NCBI GenBank assembly: GCA_937942965.1 | Contig: CALDGN010000308.1 | Coordinates: 1 to 6,805 of the forward strand | Origin: an uncultured Acidimicrobiales bacterium | Lineage (GTDB): Bacteria > Actinomycetota > Acidimicrobiia > Acidimicrobiales > UBA10347 | Length of the DNA: 6,805 nt | Direction of reading: 5' to 3' | In this document: piece after piece, positions 1-5,715 of the stretch | Numbering within the stretch: position 1 is the stretch's first letter | Layout: every line of letters begins with the position of its first letter | Program-made: the position numbers and the translations under genes | The notes under the pieces: model-generated | What the model saw: the letters and a program-made list of their open reading frames with translations, nothing else | Database searches by the model: none | Told to the model about the DNA's origin: nothing

Positions 1-102
1 GTCCAAGACTGCGTCGAGGCGTGGCCGGTGGATCAGCTGGGCGGGGAGTGTGGGCGCGGTCAGCTTCGTCGCTACGAGGTCACTCCCACCGCCCGCCTGC
101 AT
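1..102 (-). CDS. MalT/LAL-type LuxR family regulator, N-terminal fragment (runs off left edge)
   Basis: Reading the minus strand from an ATG at 102-100 gives 34 open codons to the window edge. Residues 9-34 read LVATKLTAPTLPAQ followed by LIHRPRLDAVLD. This matches the N-terminal signature of large MalT/LAL-type LuxR regulators (L-x-TKL-x-x-P, then a short gap and RPRL-x-x-x-LD), which precedes their STAND ATPase domain. In that family the protein is a roughly 900-residue ATP-dependent transcription factor with a C-terminal LuxR HTH; only the N-terminus is visible here. The start is supported by a -10 hexamer TAGGCT six bases upstream, with no Shine-Dalgarno sequence, suggesting a leaderless mRNA. 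It diverges from the 217-1449 cassette and probably regulates it (inference). Family assignment rests on a short segment. Confidence 0.72.
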   Translation of the reverse strand, partial: MQAGGGSDLVATKLTAPTLPAQLIHRPRLDAVLD

Positions 103-108
103 GGCCAG

Positions 109-137
109 AGCCTATTCGCGGCCGAGGCGCCGGTCAG
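109..137 (-). promoter_or_regulatory. Promoter of the divergent LuxR gene (leaderless)
   Basis: On the minus strand, CTGACC (137-132) resembles a -35 box with four of six consensus bases. It is separated by 17 bases from TAGGCT (114-109), a TANNNT -10 box. Six bases then lead to the ATG at 102, so transcription would begin at or next to the start codon. The geometry is good for a sigma-70-class promoter; the start site itself is inferred. Confidence 0.5.
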
Positions 138-149
138 GAGGACGGGCGC

Positions 150-167
150 ATCTCACCCGGGTGAGAT
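150..167. promoter_or_regulatory. Perfect 18-bp palindrome, candidate operator
   Basis: ATCTCACCCGGGTGAGAT is a perfect inverted repeat with 9-bp arms and no spacer. Its centre (158.5) lies about 56 bases upstream of the LuxR start at 102 and about 58 bases upstream of the small-protein start at 217. It therefore sits almost exactly in the middle of the divergent region, where an activator could serve both genes. The divergent LuxR regulator is the obvious candidate ligand, but this is inference. It has no T-tract and lies upstream of both genes, so a terminator is unlikely. Confidence 0.6.
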
Positions 168-216
168 CGCACGGCGGGCGAAGACCCATCACCCCTTTGC
201 CAGGGACAGTGGCGTC

Positions 217-456
217 ATGAGCGAACCGATCACCTACGAGATCGTCATCCGAGGCCACGCCAGTGAACGAATGCTGGGCGTCTTTCGAGACGACTTCGCG
301 ATCGAACTCACCGACGCCGGGACCACCCGCATGACGGGAGCGATCCGTGATGGCGCCCACCTCCACGGCGTCGTCACCCACCTCGCCTCGCTGGCGATCG
401 ACATCGTCAGCCTCGTCCCGACCGAACCAGATCTCCACAACCAACCAACCACCTGA
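217..456 (+). CDS. Conserved small actinobacterial protein of unknown function
   Basis: This 79-residue protein opens with YEIVIRGH at residues 7-14. It then carries the pattern LTDAGTTRMTG (31-41), RDGAHLHGVV (44-53) and LASLAIDIVSL (56-66). I recognise this layout (an opening Y-E-I-x-x-x-G-H, then GTT-x-x-TG, D-x-x-x-LHG-x-x and a final leucine-rich helix) from small uncharacterised actinobacterial proteins often found next to DUF4386 genes; no function is known to me. There is no signal peptide or membrane segment, so it is probably cytosolic. The same frame is open to the window edge, but the family motif begins only seven residues after the ATG at 217, and that ATG is preferred. A weak AGGGA lies 10 bases upstream. 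It is the first gene of a cassette continuing with the DUF4386 gene 10 bases downstream. The codons after residue 70 are low-complexity and probably not conserved. Confidence 0.75.
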   Translation: MSEPITYEIVIRGHASERMLGVFRDDFAIELTDAGTTRMTGAIRDGAHLHGVVTHLASLAIDIVSLVPTEPDLHNQPTT

Positions 457-466
457 AAGGCAAGTC

Positions 467-1153
467 ATGACCACCACAATCCCCAACCCGACACGCGAGC
501 AGCTCAGCTCGTCTCGTTCCGGCGCCATCGGCGGCCTCGTCGCCGCGGCGACCTTCATCTACGGCATCGCCCTGCTCGTCACGAGCCTGACCGACTACGT
601 CGAAGCCGACACGACCGTCGCTGAATCCGTCAGCTTCTTGGTCGCAAACCAGACCACGCTCTTCACCTGGTACCTGGTGATCTTCCTCGTGTTCGGCGTC
701 GCCATCATCCCGCTCGCACGGTCGCTGCACCGGCGTTTGGCGGATGTCAGCCCGCAACTCGCCGACATCGGCGCCGTCTTCGCCTACATCTGGGCCGGTC
801 TGATGTTCGCCACCGGCATGATCTCGAACATCGGCATCACTGCCGTCGCTGACCTTGCCGAAACGGATCCCGGCGCGGCAGAGGCGCTATGGCTAAGCAT
901 CGACGCCGTCACCGAAGGTCTTGGAGGCGGCAACGAACTCGTCGGCGGCATCTGGATCCTGCTGGTCAGCATCGCAGCGTGGGGCACCGGACGCCTTCCG
1001 ACCGGACTCAACGTGCTCGGCATCGTCAGCGCTGTCTCTGCGCTCATCACGCTCGTCCCCGGCCTGTCTGATGTCGGGATCATCTTCGGACTCGGCTCCA
1101 TTGCGTGGTTCGCCTGGACCGGCGTCGTCCTGCTTCGCCGCTCCAACGCATGA
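467..1153 (+). CDS. DUF4386 family integral membrane protein
   Basis: A 228-residue protein with about six hydrophobic segments, at roughly residues 19-41, 65-84, 97-122, 153-172, 180-198 and 201-222. The order, with a short polar N-terminus, an R-SLHRRL loop after the second segment, a GGG-containing loop before the fourth and a short basic C-terminal tail, fits DUF4386 membrane proteins, whose function is unknown. The frame is open well upstream, but the ATG at 467 is chosen because GAAAGG at 455-460 is a convincing ribosome binding site six bases away, and because the upstream codons belong to the preceding gene in another frame. It is transcribed with the small protein ahead of it and the 2TM gene behind it, whose start overlaps its stop (ATGA). 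Likely located in the cytoplasmic membrane. Confidence 0.85.
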   Translation: MTTTIPNPTREQLSSSRSGAIGGLVAAATFIYGIALLVTSLTDYVEADTTVAESVSFLVANQTTLFTWYLVIFLVFGVAIIPLARSLHRRLADVSPQLADIGAVFAYIWAGLMFATGMISNIGITAVADLAETDPGAAEALWLSIDAVTEGLGGGNELVGGIWILLVSIAAWGTGRLPTGLNVLGIVSAVSALITLVPGLSDVGIIFGLGSIAWFAWTGVVLLRRSNA

Positions 1154-1449
1154 CCTCCGACGAGAACGAACGAGAGGAAGCGGCCCGACAGTACGTCGAG
1201 CAGCTACGAGCGTTCTACGTCCACGCAAGCATCTTCGGGGCGAGCACGTTCCTCATGTTCGTCGCCAACCTCCTCGTCAACCTCTCTGCCGGAACCACCG
1301 GCGAGCTGAGCGCTTGGTGGTCCGCATGGGCGCTGCTCGGCTGGGGCTTCGGCATTGCGGTCCACGGACTCGTCGTCTGGTTCAACCGGCCTGGGTTTGT
1401 TGCCTCGACCTGGGAGCAGCGCCAGGTCGAGCGCATGCTCGGAAGATGA
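1150..1449 (+). CDS. 2TM domain-containing membrane protein
   Basis: A 99-residue protein with the layout of the 2TM domain family (PF13239). An amphipathic N-terminal helix ends in RQYVEQLRAFYVHASIFG (residues 13-30). The first membrane segment is at about 24-45, followed by a loop with WW (56-57). The second segment begins LGWGFGIAVHGLVVWF, and a charged tail reads WEQRQVERMLG. The FYVH, WW, GWG-G-x-x-x-H and terminal W-E-x-R features are typical of the family, which also occurs fused to sensor kinases; a stand-alone copy has no defined activity. The ATG shares four bases with the stop of the DUF4386 gene, and no ribosome binding site is apparent, so translational coupling is likely. It closes the cassette beginning at 217. 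Confidence 0.85.
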   Translation: MTSDENEREEAARQYVEQLRAFYVHASIFGASTFLMFVANLLVNLSAGTTGELSAWWSAWALLGWGFGIAVHGLVVWFNRPGFVASTWEQRQVERMLGR

Positions 1450-1476
1450 CCCCGAAGTCCTGTCACACCCCCGACG

Positions 1477-1508
1477 TAGCTTCGATCGTGAGCAACTGAC
1501 GAGCGGAG
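1477..1508 (+). promoter_or_regulatory. Weak promoter candidate and ribosome binding site for the 1516 gene
   Basis: TAGCTT at 1477-1482 fits a TANNNT -10 box, which would place transcription initiation near 1488-1490. GGAG at 1505-1508, seven bases before the ATG at 1516, is a plausible Shine-Dalgarno site and sets that start. No recognisable -35 box is present, so the promoter part is tentative. Confidence 0.3.
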
Positions 1509-1515
1509 CAACGCC

Positions 1516-2214
1516 ATGACAACATTCGACTTCGACCATTCGATCTTCGTCCAGCACGAACGGCTGCGGCTCCCTGCGGACCGCGAACCTGGACAGAATC
1601 CGTTCTACGCCCTCAAGTTGTTCCTCGCGGATCTGCACCCGATCGAGATGCTCGACTTCGCGGCGAAGACGCTCGACGATGTCGGAATCGGCCAGCGGCG
1701 ACTTCGGCAACTGCTGCTCGCCTACGGCTACTACGAGACGTCGTTGCTGGTGAAGTCGATGGAATGGCTCGTCGAACGTCGTGCCCCCGAATCGCTGCTC
1801 GACCCGGACACCCCCGACTGGTTGTTCGGCCTTGATGGTGGCGTCGTACGAGCGGCGAAGCGTCGTAGCTACGACGACGACCACGTGTCCTACATCGTCG
1901 AGATCGAGCTCAACGGCGGCACGACGGGCTGTATCCAGGCCCGCCTCGACGAGCACGGCACGCTCTGCAACGCTTGGGCGATGGTCGAGCACATTGAGGC
2001 GGCGGCCAAGCTCATTCGTGCCGTCGATTCCAACCGACGGCCGTACCGGACGGTCAAGCCGGCGACCGCCCTGGGAGCGTTGCGAGGCGGACGTGCGAAG
2101 TTCGATGCCTTGCCCGAGTTTCGGCCGTCGCGGTTCAATCCGTGGCCTGCGAACCGAGCGCTTCTCGACTTTGTCCTTGACCATTTCGAAGAACCGAATG
2201 TTGCGTATGTATGA
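1516..2214 (+). CDS. Hypothetical protein, family not recognised
   Basis: A 232-residue, probably soluble protein; I do not recognise the family. It has no signal peptide or membrane segment. The N-terminal half is helical, with PFYALKLFLADLHPIEMLDF (residues 29-48) and a tyrosine-rich LLLAYGYYETSLLVKSMEWL (66-85). The central part contains an acidic run (YDDD, about 119-122) and a probable beta-strand pair around VSYIVEIELNGGTTGCIQAR. The C-terminal third is rich in arginine and proline. The ATG follows GGAG by seven bases. Its reality is supported by strong G/C preference at third codon positions along its whole length and by a good start site. The gene ends inside the promoter of the downstream antitoxin, eight bases before that start. 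It could be a third partner of the toxin-antitoxin pair or simply a neighbour; nothing in the sequence decides. Confidence 0.75.
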   Translation: MTTFDFDHSIFVQHERLRLPADREPGQNPFYALKLFLADLHPIEMLDFAAKTLDDVGIGQRRLRQLLLAYGYYETSLLVKSMEWLVERRAPESLLDPDTPDWLFGLDGGVVRAAKRRSYDDDHVSYIVEIELNGGTTGCIQARLDEHGTLCNAWAMVEHIEAAAKLIRAVDSNRRPYRTVKPATALGALRGGRAKFDALPEFRPSRFNPWPANRALLDFVLDHFEEPNVAYV

Positions 2215-2222
2215 TACGTACG
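2204..2222. promoter_or_regulatory. Imperfect palindrome over the antitoxin promoter, candidate autoregulatory operator
   Basis: CGTATGTAT, a central G, and ATACGTACG form an inverted repeat in which eight of nine arm positions pair (the mismatch is 2208/2218). It covers the -10 hexamer TATGAT (2210-2215) and reaches the first base of the antitoxin start codon at 2222. Ribbon-helix-helix antitoxins typically repress their own operon from such sites; that this one does so is inference. Confidence 0.5.
2210..2215 (+). promoter_or_regulatory. -10 box of the antitoxin-toxin operon (leaderless start)
   Basis: TATGAT differs from the TATAAT consensus at one base. It is followed by six bases and then GTG at 2222, placing the transcription start at the start codon. 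The hexamer lies in the last codons of the upstream gene (its stop is 2212-2214). No clear -35 box is visible. Confidence 0.5.
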
Positions 2223-2455
2223 TGCCAAACAAGACGATCAGTGTGCCCGATGATGTCGTGGCCATCATCGAAAGCCTCGACATTCCGTTTTCGAGATGGG
2301 TGACCGAGCAGCTGCGCCGACATGCCGCCCAGTCGGTCAGCCCGTTCGCGGAACAGTTGATCGCTGATGCCGAGCTGGCCGCAGGTGAGCGCCGGCTGGA
2401 ACCGCGGGACGCGCATGCCATCGGGGCTCGGATGGAGCGGTCGGCGTCTTGGTGA
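2222..2455 (+). CDS. Ribbon-helix-helix antitoxin of a MazEF-like type II module
   Basis: A 77-residue protein whose first 35 residues read as a ribbon-helix-helix fold. A strand NKTISV (3-8) is followed by PDDVVAIIESLDIPFSRWV (9-27), giving helix A, a turn and the start of helix B, which continues through TEQLRRHA. The C-terminal half, rich in Glu, Ala and Arg, would be the toxin-binding tail. The family role is DNA binding at its own promoter and neutralising the partner toxin. GTG at 2222 is preferred as start because a -10 box lies six bases upstream; an in-frame ATG at 2207 would add five residues and overlap the preceding gene by eight bases, with no ribosome binding site. Its stop overlaps the toxin start (GTGA). 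The family call rests on the fold pattern and the adjacent MazF gene. Confidence 0.8.
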   Translation: MPNKTISVPDDVVAIIESLDIPFSRWVTEQLRRHAAQSVSPFAEQLIADAELAAGERRLEPRDAHAIGARMERSASW

Positions 2456-2766
2456 CGAAAGGCGGCGTCTATTGGGTCGAGCTCGACAAGCGCAGGCCGT
2501 GCGTCGTCGTCTCGTCCGACGATGTCCTCAGCGTCGACGTGTGGCAAACCCACGTCGTGCCGCTCACCTCGAATCTTGACCGGGCGGGCCGAGCCGGCAA
2601 CGTTCTTCTTGCCTCCGCAGCAACCGGTCTGCCAAGCGACTCGGTGGCGGTGCCGCTCGGGCTAGAGCTCATCGATCGCGAATGGCTGGGCGATCGAGTG
2701 GGTCAACTCCCGCGACCGCTTGTCGACGCGATCGATGACGGCCTCCGAGCCGTCCTTGGCCTCTGA
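2452..2766 (+). CDS. PemK/MazF-family toxin (endoribonuclease)
   Basis: A 104-residue protein beginning near the MazF signature GGVYWVELD (4-12), followed by RRPCVVVSSDD (14-24), THVVPLTSNL (33-42) and SVAVPLGLELIDREWLGDRVGQLP. MazF toxins are sequence-specific RNases. Their active site uses an arginine in the R-P-V-x-V strand and a threonine or serine in the P-L-T-S strand, here R15 and T39. The loop between the first two strands is shortened: typical members have about ten residues (G-S-E-Q-G-x-x-R-P), while here D12 is followed directly by KRRP. Other actinobacterial members share this short form as far as I recall. GTG at 2452 overlaps the antitoxin stop by four bases and is chosen over TTG at 2449. 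It ends 79 bases before the DUF488-RecQ gene. Confidence 0.9.
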   Translation: MTKGGVYWVELDKRRPCVVVSSDDVLSVDVWQTHVVPLTSNLDRAGRAGNVLLASAATGLPSDSVAVPLGLELIDREWLGDRVGQLPRPLVDAIDDGLRAVLGL

Positions 2767-2832
2767 CGGGCTGGATCTCATTCACGCGCGCTGACTCGTG
2801 TTCGATCGCCTATTCGCGACCTGGTGACTCAG

Positions 2833-2838
2833 TAGATT
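2833..2838 (+). promoter_or_regulatory. -10 box of the DUF488-RecQ gene (probable leaderless start)
   Basis: TAGATT fits TANNNT and is followed by seven bases and the ATG at 2846, with no Shine-Dalgarno sequence between. Transcription from this box would begin at or within a base of the start codon. No good -35 box lies at 16-18 bases, so the call is moderate. It implies the helicase gene can be expressed separately from the toxin operon. Confidence 0.42.
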
Positions 2839-2845
2839 GGCGCCG

Positions 2846-5692
2846 ATGAGCTGGACCTTTGCGATTGGTTTCGATGGTCGCACCGTGTCGCAGGTCATCG
2901 AGTTGCTGCAGACGCATGAGGTCGAGTTCCTGGTCGACGTGCGTTCGCAGACTGAGTCCGAGCAGCACCCGGACTTCGACCCGCAGCCGCTGCAAGATGC
3001 CTTGGCAGCAGCCGGGCTGCGGTACATGTCGATGGGTGACCAGCTCGGCGGATCACCCGATGACCCGAGCGTGCAGCGTGACGGATCGGTCGACGTCGAG
3101 CTGCTGCGATCCGCCGAGTTCTACCTTGCCGGCATCGCTCGCCTGGAAAGGGCTCGCGAGCTCGGCCACCGGGTGGCCCTGTTCAGCACCGAAGCGGAAC
3201 CCGAACGCAGCCACCGCAGCCGACTGATTGGCGTCAGCCTGAGCGAGCGCGGAATCGACGTCACACACATCAACGAAGACGGCGAGCTGCATACTCAGCA
3301 CGACATCGAACAACGGATCGCCACTGCCAGCGCACCGGATCCGGCCGAGCCGGACCGGTACTTCCAGCATGCAGCAGACCCTGCCGCAGACAGTCCTTCT
3401 TTCGACGGCGCCTTGTTCGGCGACGGGTCCCCAGTTTCCTCCGACGGGTACGACGACCCCGACCAGGGAATGCGACAGCCCGCCCTGGACCTCACCGACG
3501 ATGTCGATGCCGTCGGGGTGCTGCAACAGATCTTCGGCTACGACGAGTTCCGGCCGCTCCAAGCCGAAGCAATCACCAACGTCGTCGCCAACCAAGACAC
3601 CCTCGTGATCATGCCGACGGGCGGCGGCAAGTCGCTGTGCTACCAGATTCCGGCCCTGCTGCTCGACGGGCTGACGGTGGTCGTGTCGCCGCTGATTGCG
3701 CTGATGGAAGACCAAGTCACCCAACTCACGGGTTGGGGCATCCCCGCCAGCTACCTGAACAGCTCGCTCGACCCCAGGACCAAGGGCATTGTCAAAGATC
3801 AGGTCCGAAACGGCGAGATCAAGCTGCTGTATCTGGCGCCAGAAACGTTGCTGAAGCCCGACATCTTGCAGCTCCTGCAAGAGAGCCGCCTCGAACTGAT
3901 CGCCATCGACGAAGCCCACTGCATCTCGAGCTGGGGCCACGACTTCCGGCCCGAGTACCGCCAGCTCGTCGAGGTGCGCCGACGCTTCCCCCAAGCCACC
4001 TGCATCGCCCTCACTGCGACGGCGACGCCACAGGTCCAATCCGACATTCGTGACCAGCTGGCGTTCAGCGATGCCAACACGTTCGTGGGCAGCTTCGATC
4101 GTCCGAACTTCTACATCGACATCCAGCCCAAGGCCGATGTGCTCACGCAATCACTCGCCTTCGTCGATGCGCACAAAGACGAGAGCGGCATCATCTACTG
4201 CGGCACCCGCAAAGACGTCGACTCGATGGCCGCTCGACTGCAAGAGCGCGGCCTCAAGGCACTGCCGTATCACGCCGGTCTCTCGCCCCAAGTCCGATCG
4301 GCCAACCAAGCAGCATTCATCCGAGACGAAGTCGACATCATGGTCGCGACCGTCGCCTTTGGCATGGGCATCGACAAACCCGACGTCCGCTACGTGCTGC
4401 ACATCTACCTGCCGAACAACATCGAGGGCTACTACCAGCAGATCGGTCGTGCCGGCCGCGACGGGCTCCCCGCCGACGTGCGGCTGCTGTTCGCTCCCAG
4501 CGATGTCGGGCGCCAGCAACGCTTCATCGAACAAGGTGCCCCGTCGGAAGCCCAGCAACGCCAGGCACTGCTGCAGGCCCTCGTCGGCTACGTCTCCTCC
4601 AAACGGTGCCGACGCCGGTCGCTGCTCGAGTACTTCGGTCAGACCTATGAGCAGGAGAACTGCGAGGGGTGCGATCGATGCACCCAAGAGCAGGCGCCCC
4701 AGGTCGAGATCACCGCGGCGGCCCGACAGCTCTTGACCTGTGTGGAGCAGACCGGCGGCTTCTTCGGCGCCTCCCACATCATTGATGTGCTGCGGGGCTC
4801 TGCCGCCAAGAAGGTCATCGAGAAAGAACACAACCGGCTGTCGTCGTACAACTCGGGCCGTGACACCACGAAGAAGGAGTGGGCGTTCTTCATCCACCAG
4901 TTCGTCGACCAGGGCCTGATCGTGCGCGACGCGAAGTACGGCAGCCTGTCGCTGACCGCCGAGGGGCGAGCGATCATGAACGGCGGGGGCAAGGTCATGG
5001 GCGACCGTTTGCCTCCGGAGCAACAGACATCAGGCCGCCGCGGTGGCACCCGCAAGGACTGGGATGCCGGCGACTACGACACCGAGCTCTTCGGAGTGTT
5101 GCGGGCCAAGCGCACCGAACTGGCGGCCGAGGCAAACGTGCCTCCGTACGTGATCTTCGGCGACCGATCACTGATCGAAATGGCAACGCACTTCCCGCAA
5201 AACGAAGCGAGCTTCGGGGCAATTCACGGCGTCGGTGCGACCAAGATCAAGAAGTTCGCCAGCGAGTTCATCCCGCTGATCGTCACCCACTGCGAGAACA
5301 ACAACCTGACCGAGCAGCCCAAGTCGGGCGGTGCTCCTGCCGTCGAGACGGCGGCACCCCAGCTGACGGGCTCGTTGCACAAGAAGCGGTGGCAAGACGT
5401 CGGCGAGGCCGTCGCCGGGGGAGCGTCGATCGCCGATGTCGTGACCCGCTTCGGCGTCAAGCAGGGCACGGTCATGGCCAACCTGGCCACGTTCTTGGAA
5501 GCTGGCGGCCAGCTCTCGCCCGAAGCGTTGCAGCAGGAATCCAGCCTCACCGTCGATGACCAACAGGCAGTCTTCGACACGTTCGACCAGCTCGGCGACG
5601 AAGCGCTGCGGCCGGTCTTCGACGCCTTCGACGGACGCCACTCCTACGACGAACTGCGACTGTTGCGGCTCGTCTTCCGAGCAAGCCACTAG
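2846..5692 (+). CDS. DUF488-RecQ fusion ATP-dependent DNA helicase
   Basis: A 948-residue fusion; ordinary bacterial RecQ proteins are about 600-740 residues. Residues 3-155 form a DUF488 domain (FAIGFDGRT at 5-13, LVDVR at 29-33, LGG near 70, a C-terminal THINEDGEL segment). An acidic, Ser/Pro-rich linker runs from about 159 to 222. The RecQ core starts near 223: motif 0 FRPLQ, Walker A MPTGGGKS (256-263, K262), DEAH box (355-358), ALTATA, and motif VI QQIGRAGRDG (531-540). Four cysteines (588, 606, 609, 612) form the zinc site, followed by the RQC winged helix (about 613-720), an HRDC domain (about 744-817) and a C-terminal HTH_40-like domain (about 844-948). RecQ is a 3'-5' helicase of recombination and repair, and all catalytic motifs look intact. 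In DUF488, whose function is unknown, the usual cysteines are replaced by S114 and S122. ATG 2846 is preferred over an in-frame TTG at 2837. Confidence 0.95.
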   Translation: MSWTFAIGFDGRTVSQVIELLQTHEVEFLVDVRSQTESEQHPDFDPQPLQDALAAAGLRYMSMGDQLGGSPDDPSVQRDGSVDVELLRSAEFYLAGIARLERARELGHRVALFSTEAEPERSHRSRLIGVSLSERGIDVTHINEDGELHTQHDIEQRIATASAPDPAEPDRYFQHAADPAADSPSFDGALFGDGSPVSSDGYDDPDQGMRQPALDLTDDVDAVGVLQQIFGYDEFRPLQAEAITNVVANQDTLVIMPTGGGKSLCYQIPALLLDGLTVVVSPLIALMEDQVTQLTGWGIPASYLNSSLDPRTKGIVKDQVRNGEIKLLYLAPETLLKPDILQLLQESRLELIAIDEAHCISSWGHDFRPEYRQLVEVRRRFPQATCIALTATATPQVQSDIRDQLAFSDANTFVGSFDRPNFYIDIQPKADVLTQSLAFVDAHKDESGIIYCGTRKDVDSMAARLQERGLKALPYHAGLSPQVRSANQAAFIRDEVDIMVATVAFGMGIDKPDVRYVLHIYLPNNIEGYYQQIGRAGRDGLPADVRLLFAPSDVGRQQRFIEQGAPSEAQQRQALLQALVGYVSSKRCRRRSLLEYFGQTYEQENCEGCDRCTQEQAPQVEITAAARQLLTCVEQTGGFFGASHIIDVLRGSAAKKVIEKEHNRLSSYNSGRDTTKKEWAFFIHQFVDQGLIVRDAKYGSLSLTAEGRAIMNGGGKVMGDRLPPEQQTSGRRGGTRKDWDAGDYDTELFGVLRAKRTELAAEANVPPYVIFGDRSLIEMATHFPQNEASFGAIHGVGATKIKKFASEFIPLIVTHCENNNLTEQPKSGGAPAVETAAPQLTGSLHKKRWQDVGEAVAGGASIADVVTRFGVKQGTVMANLATFLEAGGQLSPEALQQESSLTVDDQQAVFDTFDQLGDEALRPVFDAFDGRHSYDELRLLRLVFRASH

Positions 5693-5715
5693 GCAGCTTC
5701 GGCTCCTCGACGCAG

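Noticed and set aside
28..216. Upstream in-frame extension of the 79-residue protein
   Set aside because: The extension runs through the divergent promoter, the perfect palindrome and the LuxR N-terminus on the other strand, and the conserved part begins only at ATG 217.
1453..1484. CGAAG/CTTCG inverted repeat downstream of the 2TM gene as a terminator
   Set aside because: Five-base arms with a loop over 20 bases and no T-tract do not make a credible terminator.
1204..2553. Long minus-strand open frame (449 codons) opposite the 2TM, hypothetical and toxin-antitoxin genes
   Set aside because: It spans several plus-strand genes with recognisable families and good starts. Its translation is rich in Arg, Asp and Ser with no domain pattern, as expected for an antisense shadow in GC-rich DNA.
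2800..2805. GTTCGA as a possible LexA (SOS) half-site upstream of the helicase gene
   Set aside because: The matching TCGAAC half at the proper distance is absent (the bases are GCTGAC), so no SOS box can be claimed.
2792..2830. TGACTC repeated at 2792-2797 and 2825-2830, 33 bases apart upstream of the helicase gene
   Set aside because: A six-base repeat in two copies is easily chance. It is noted only because the spacing is close to three helical turns.
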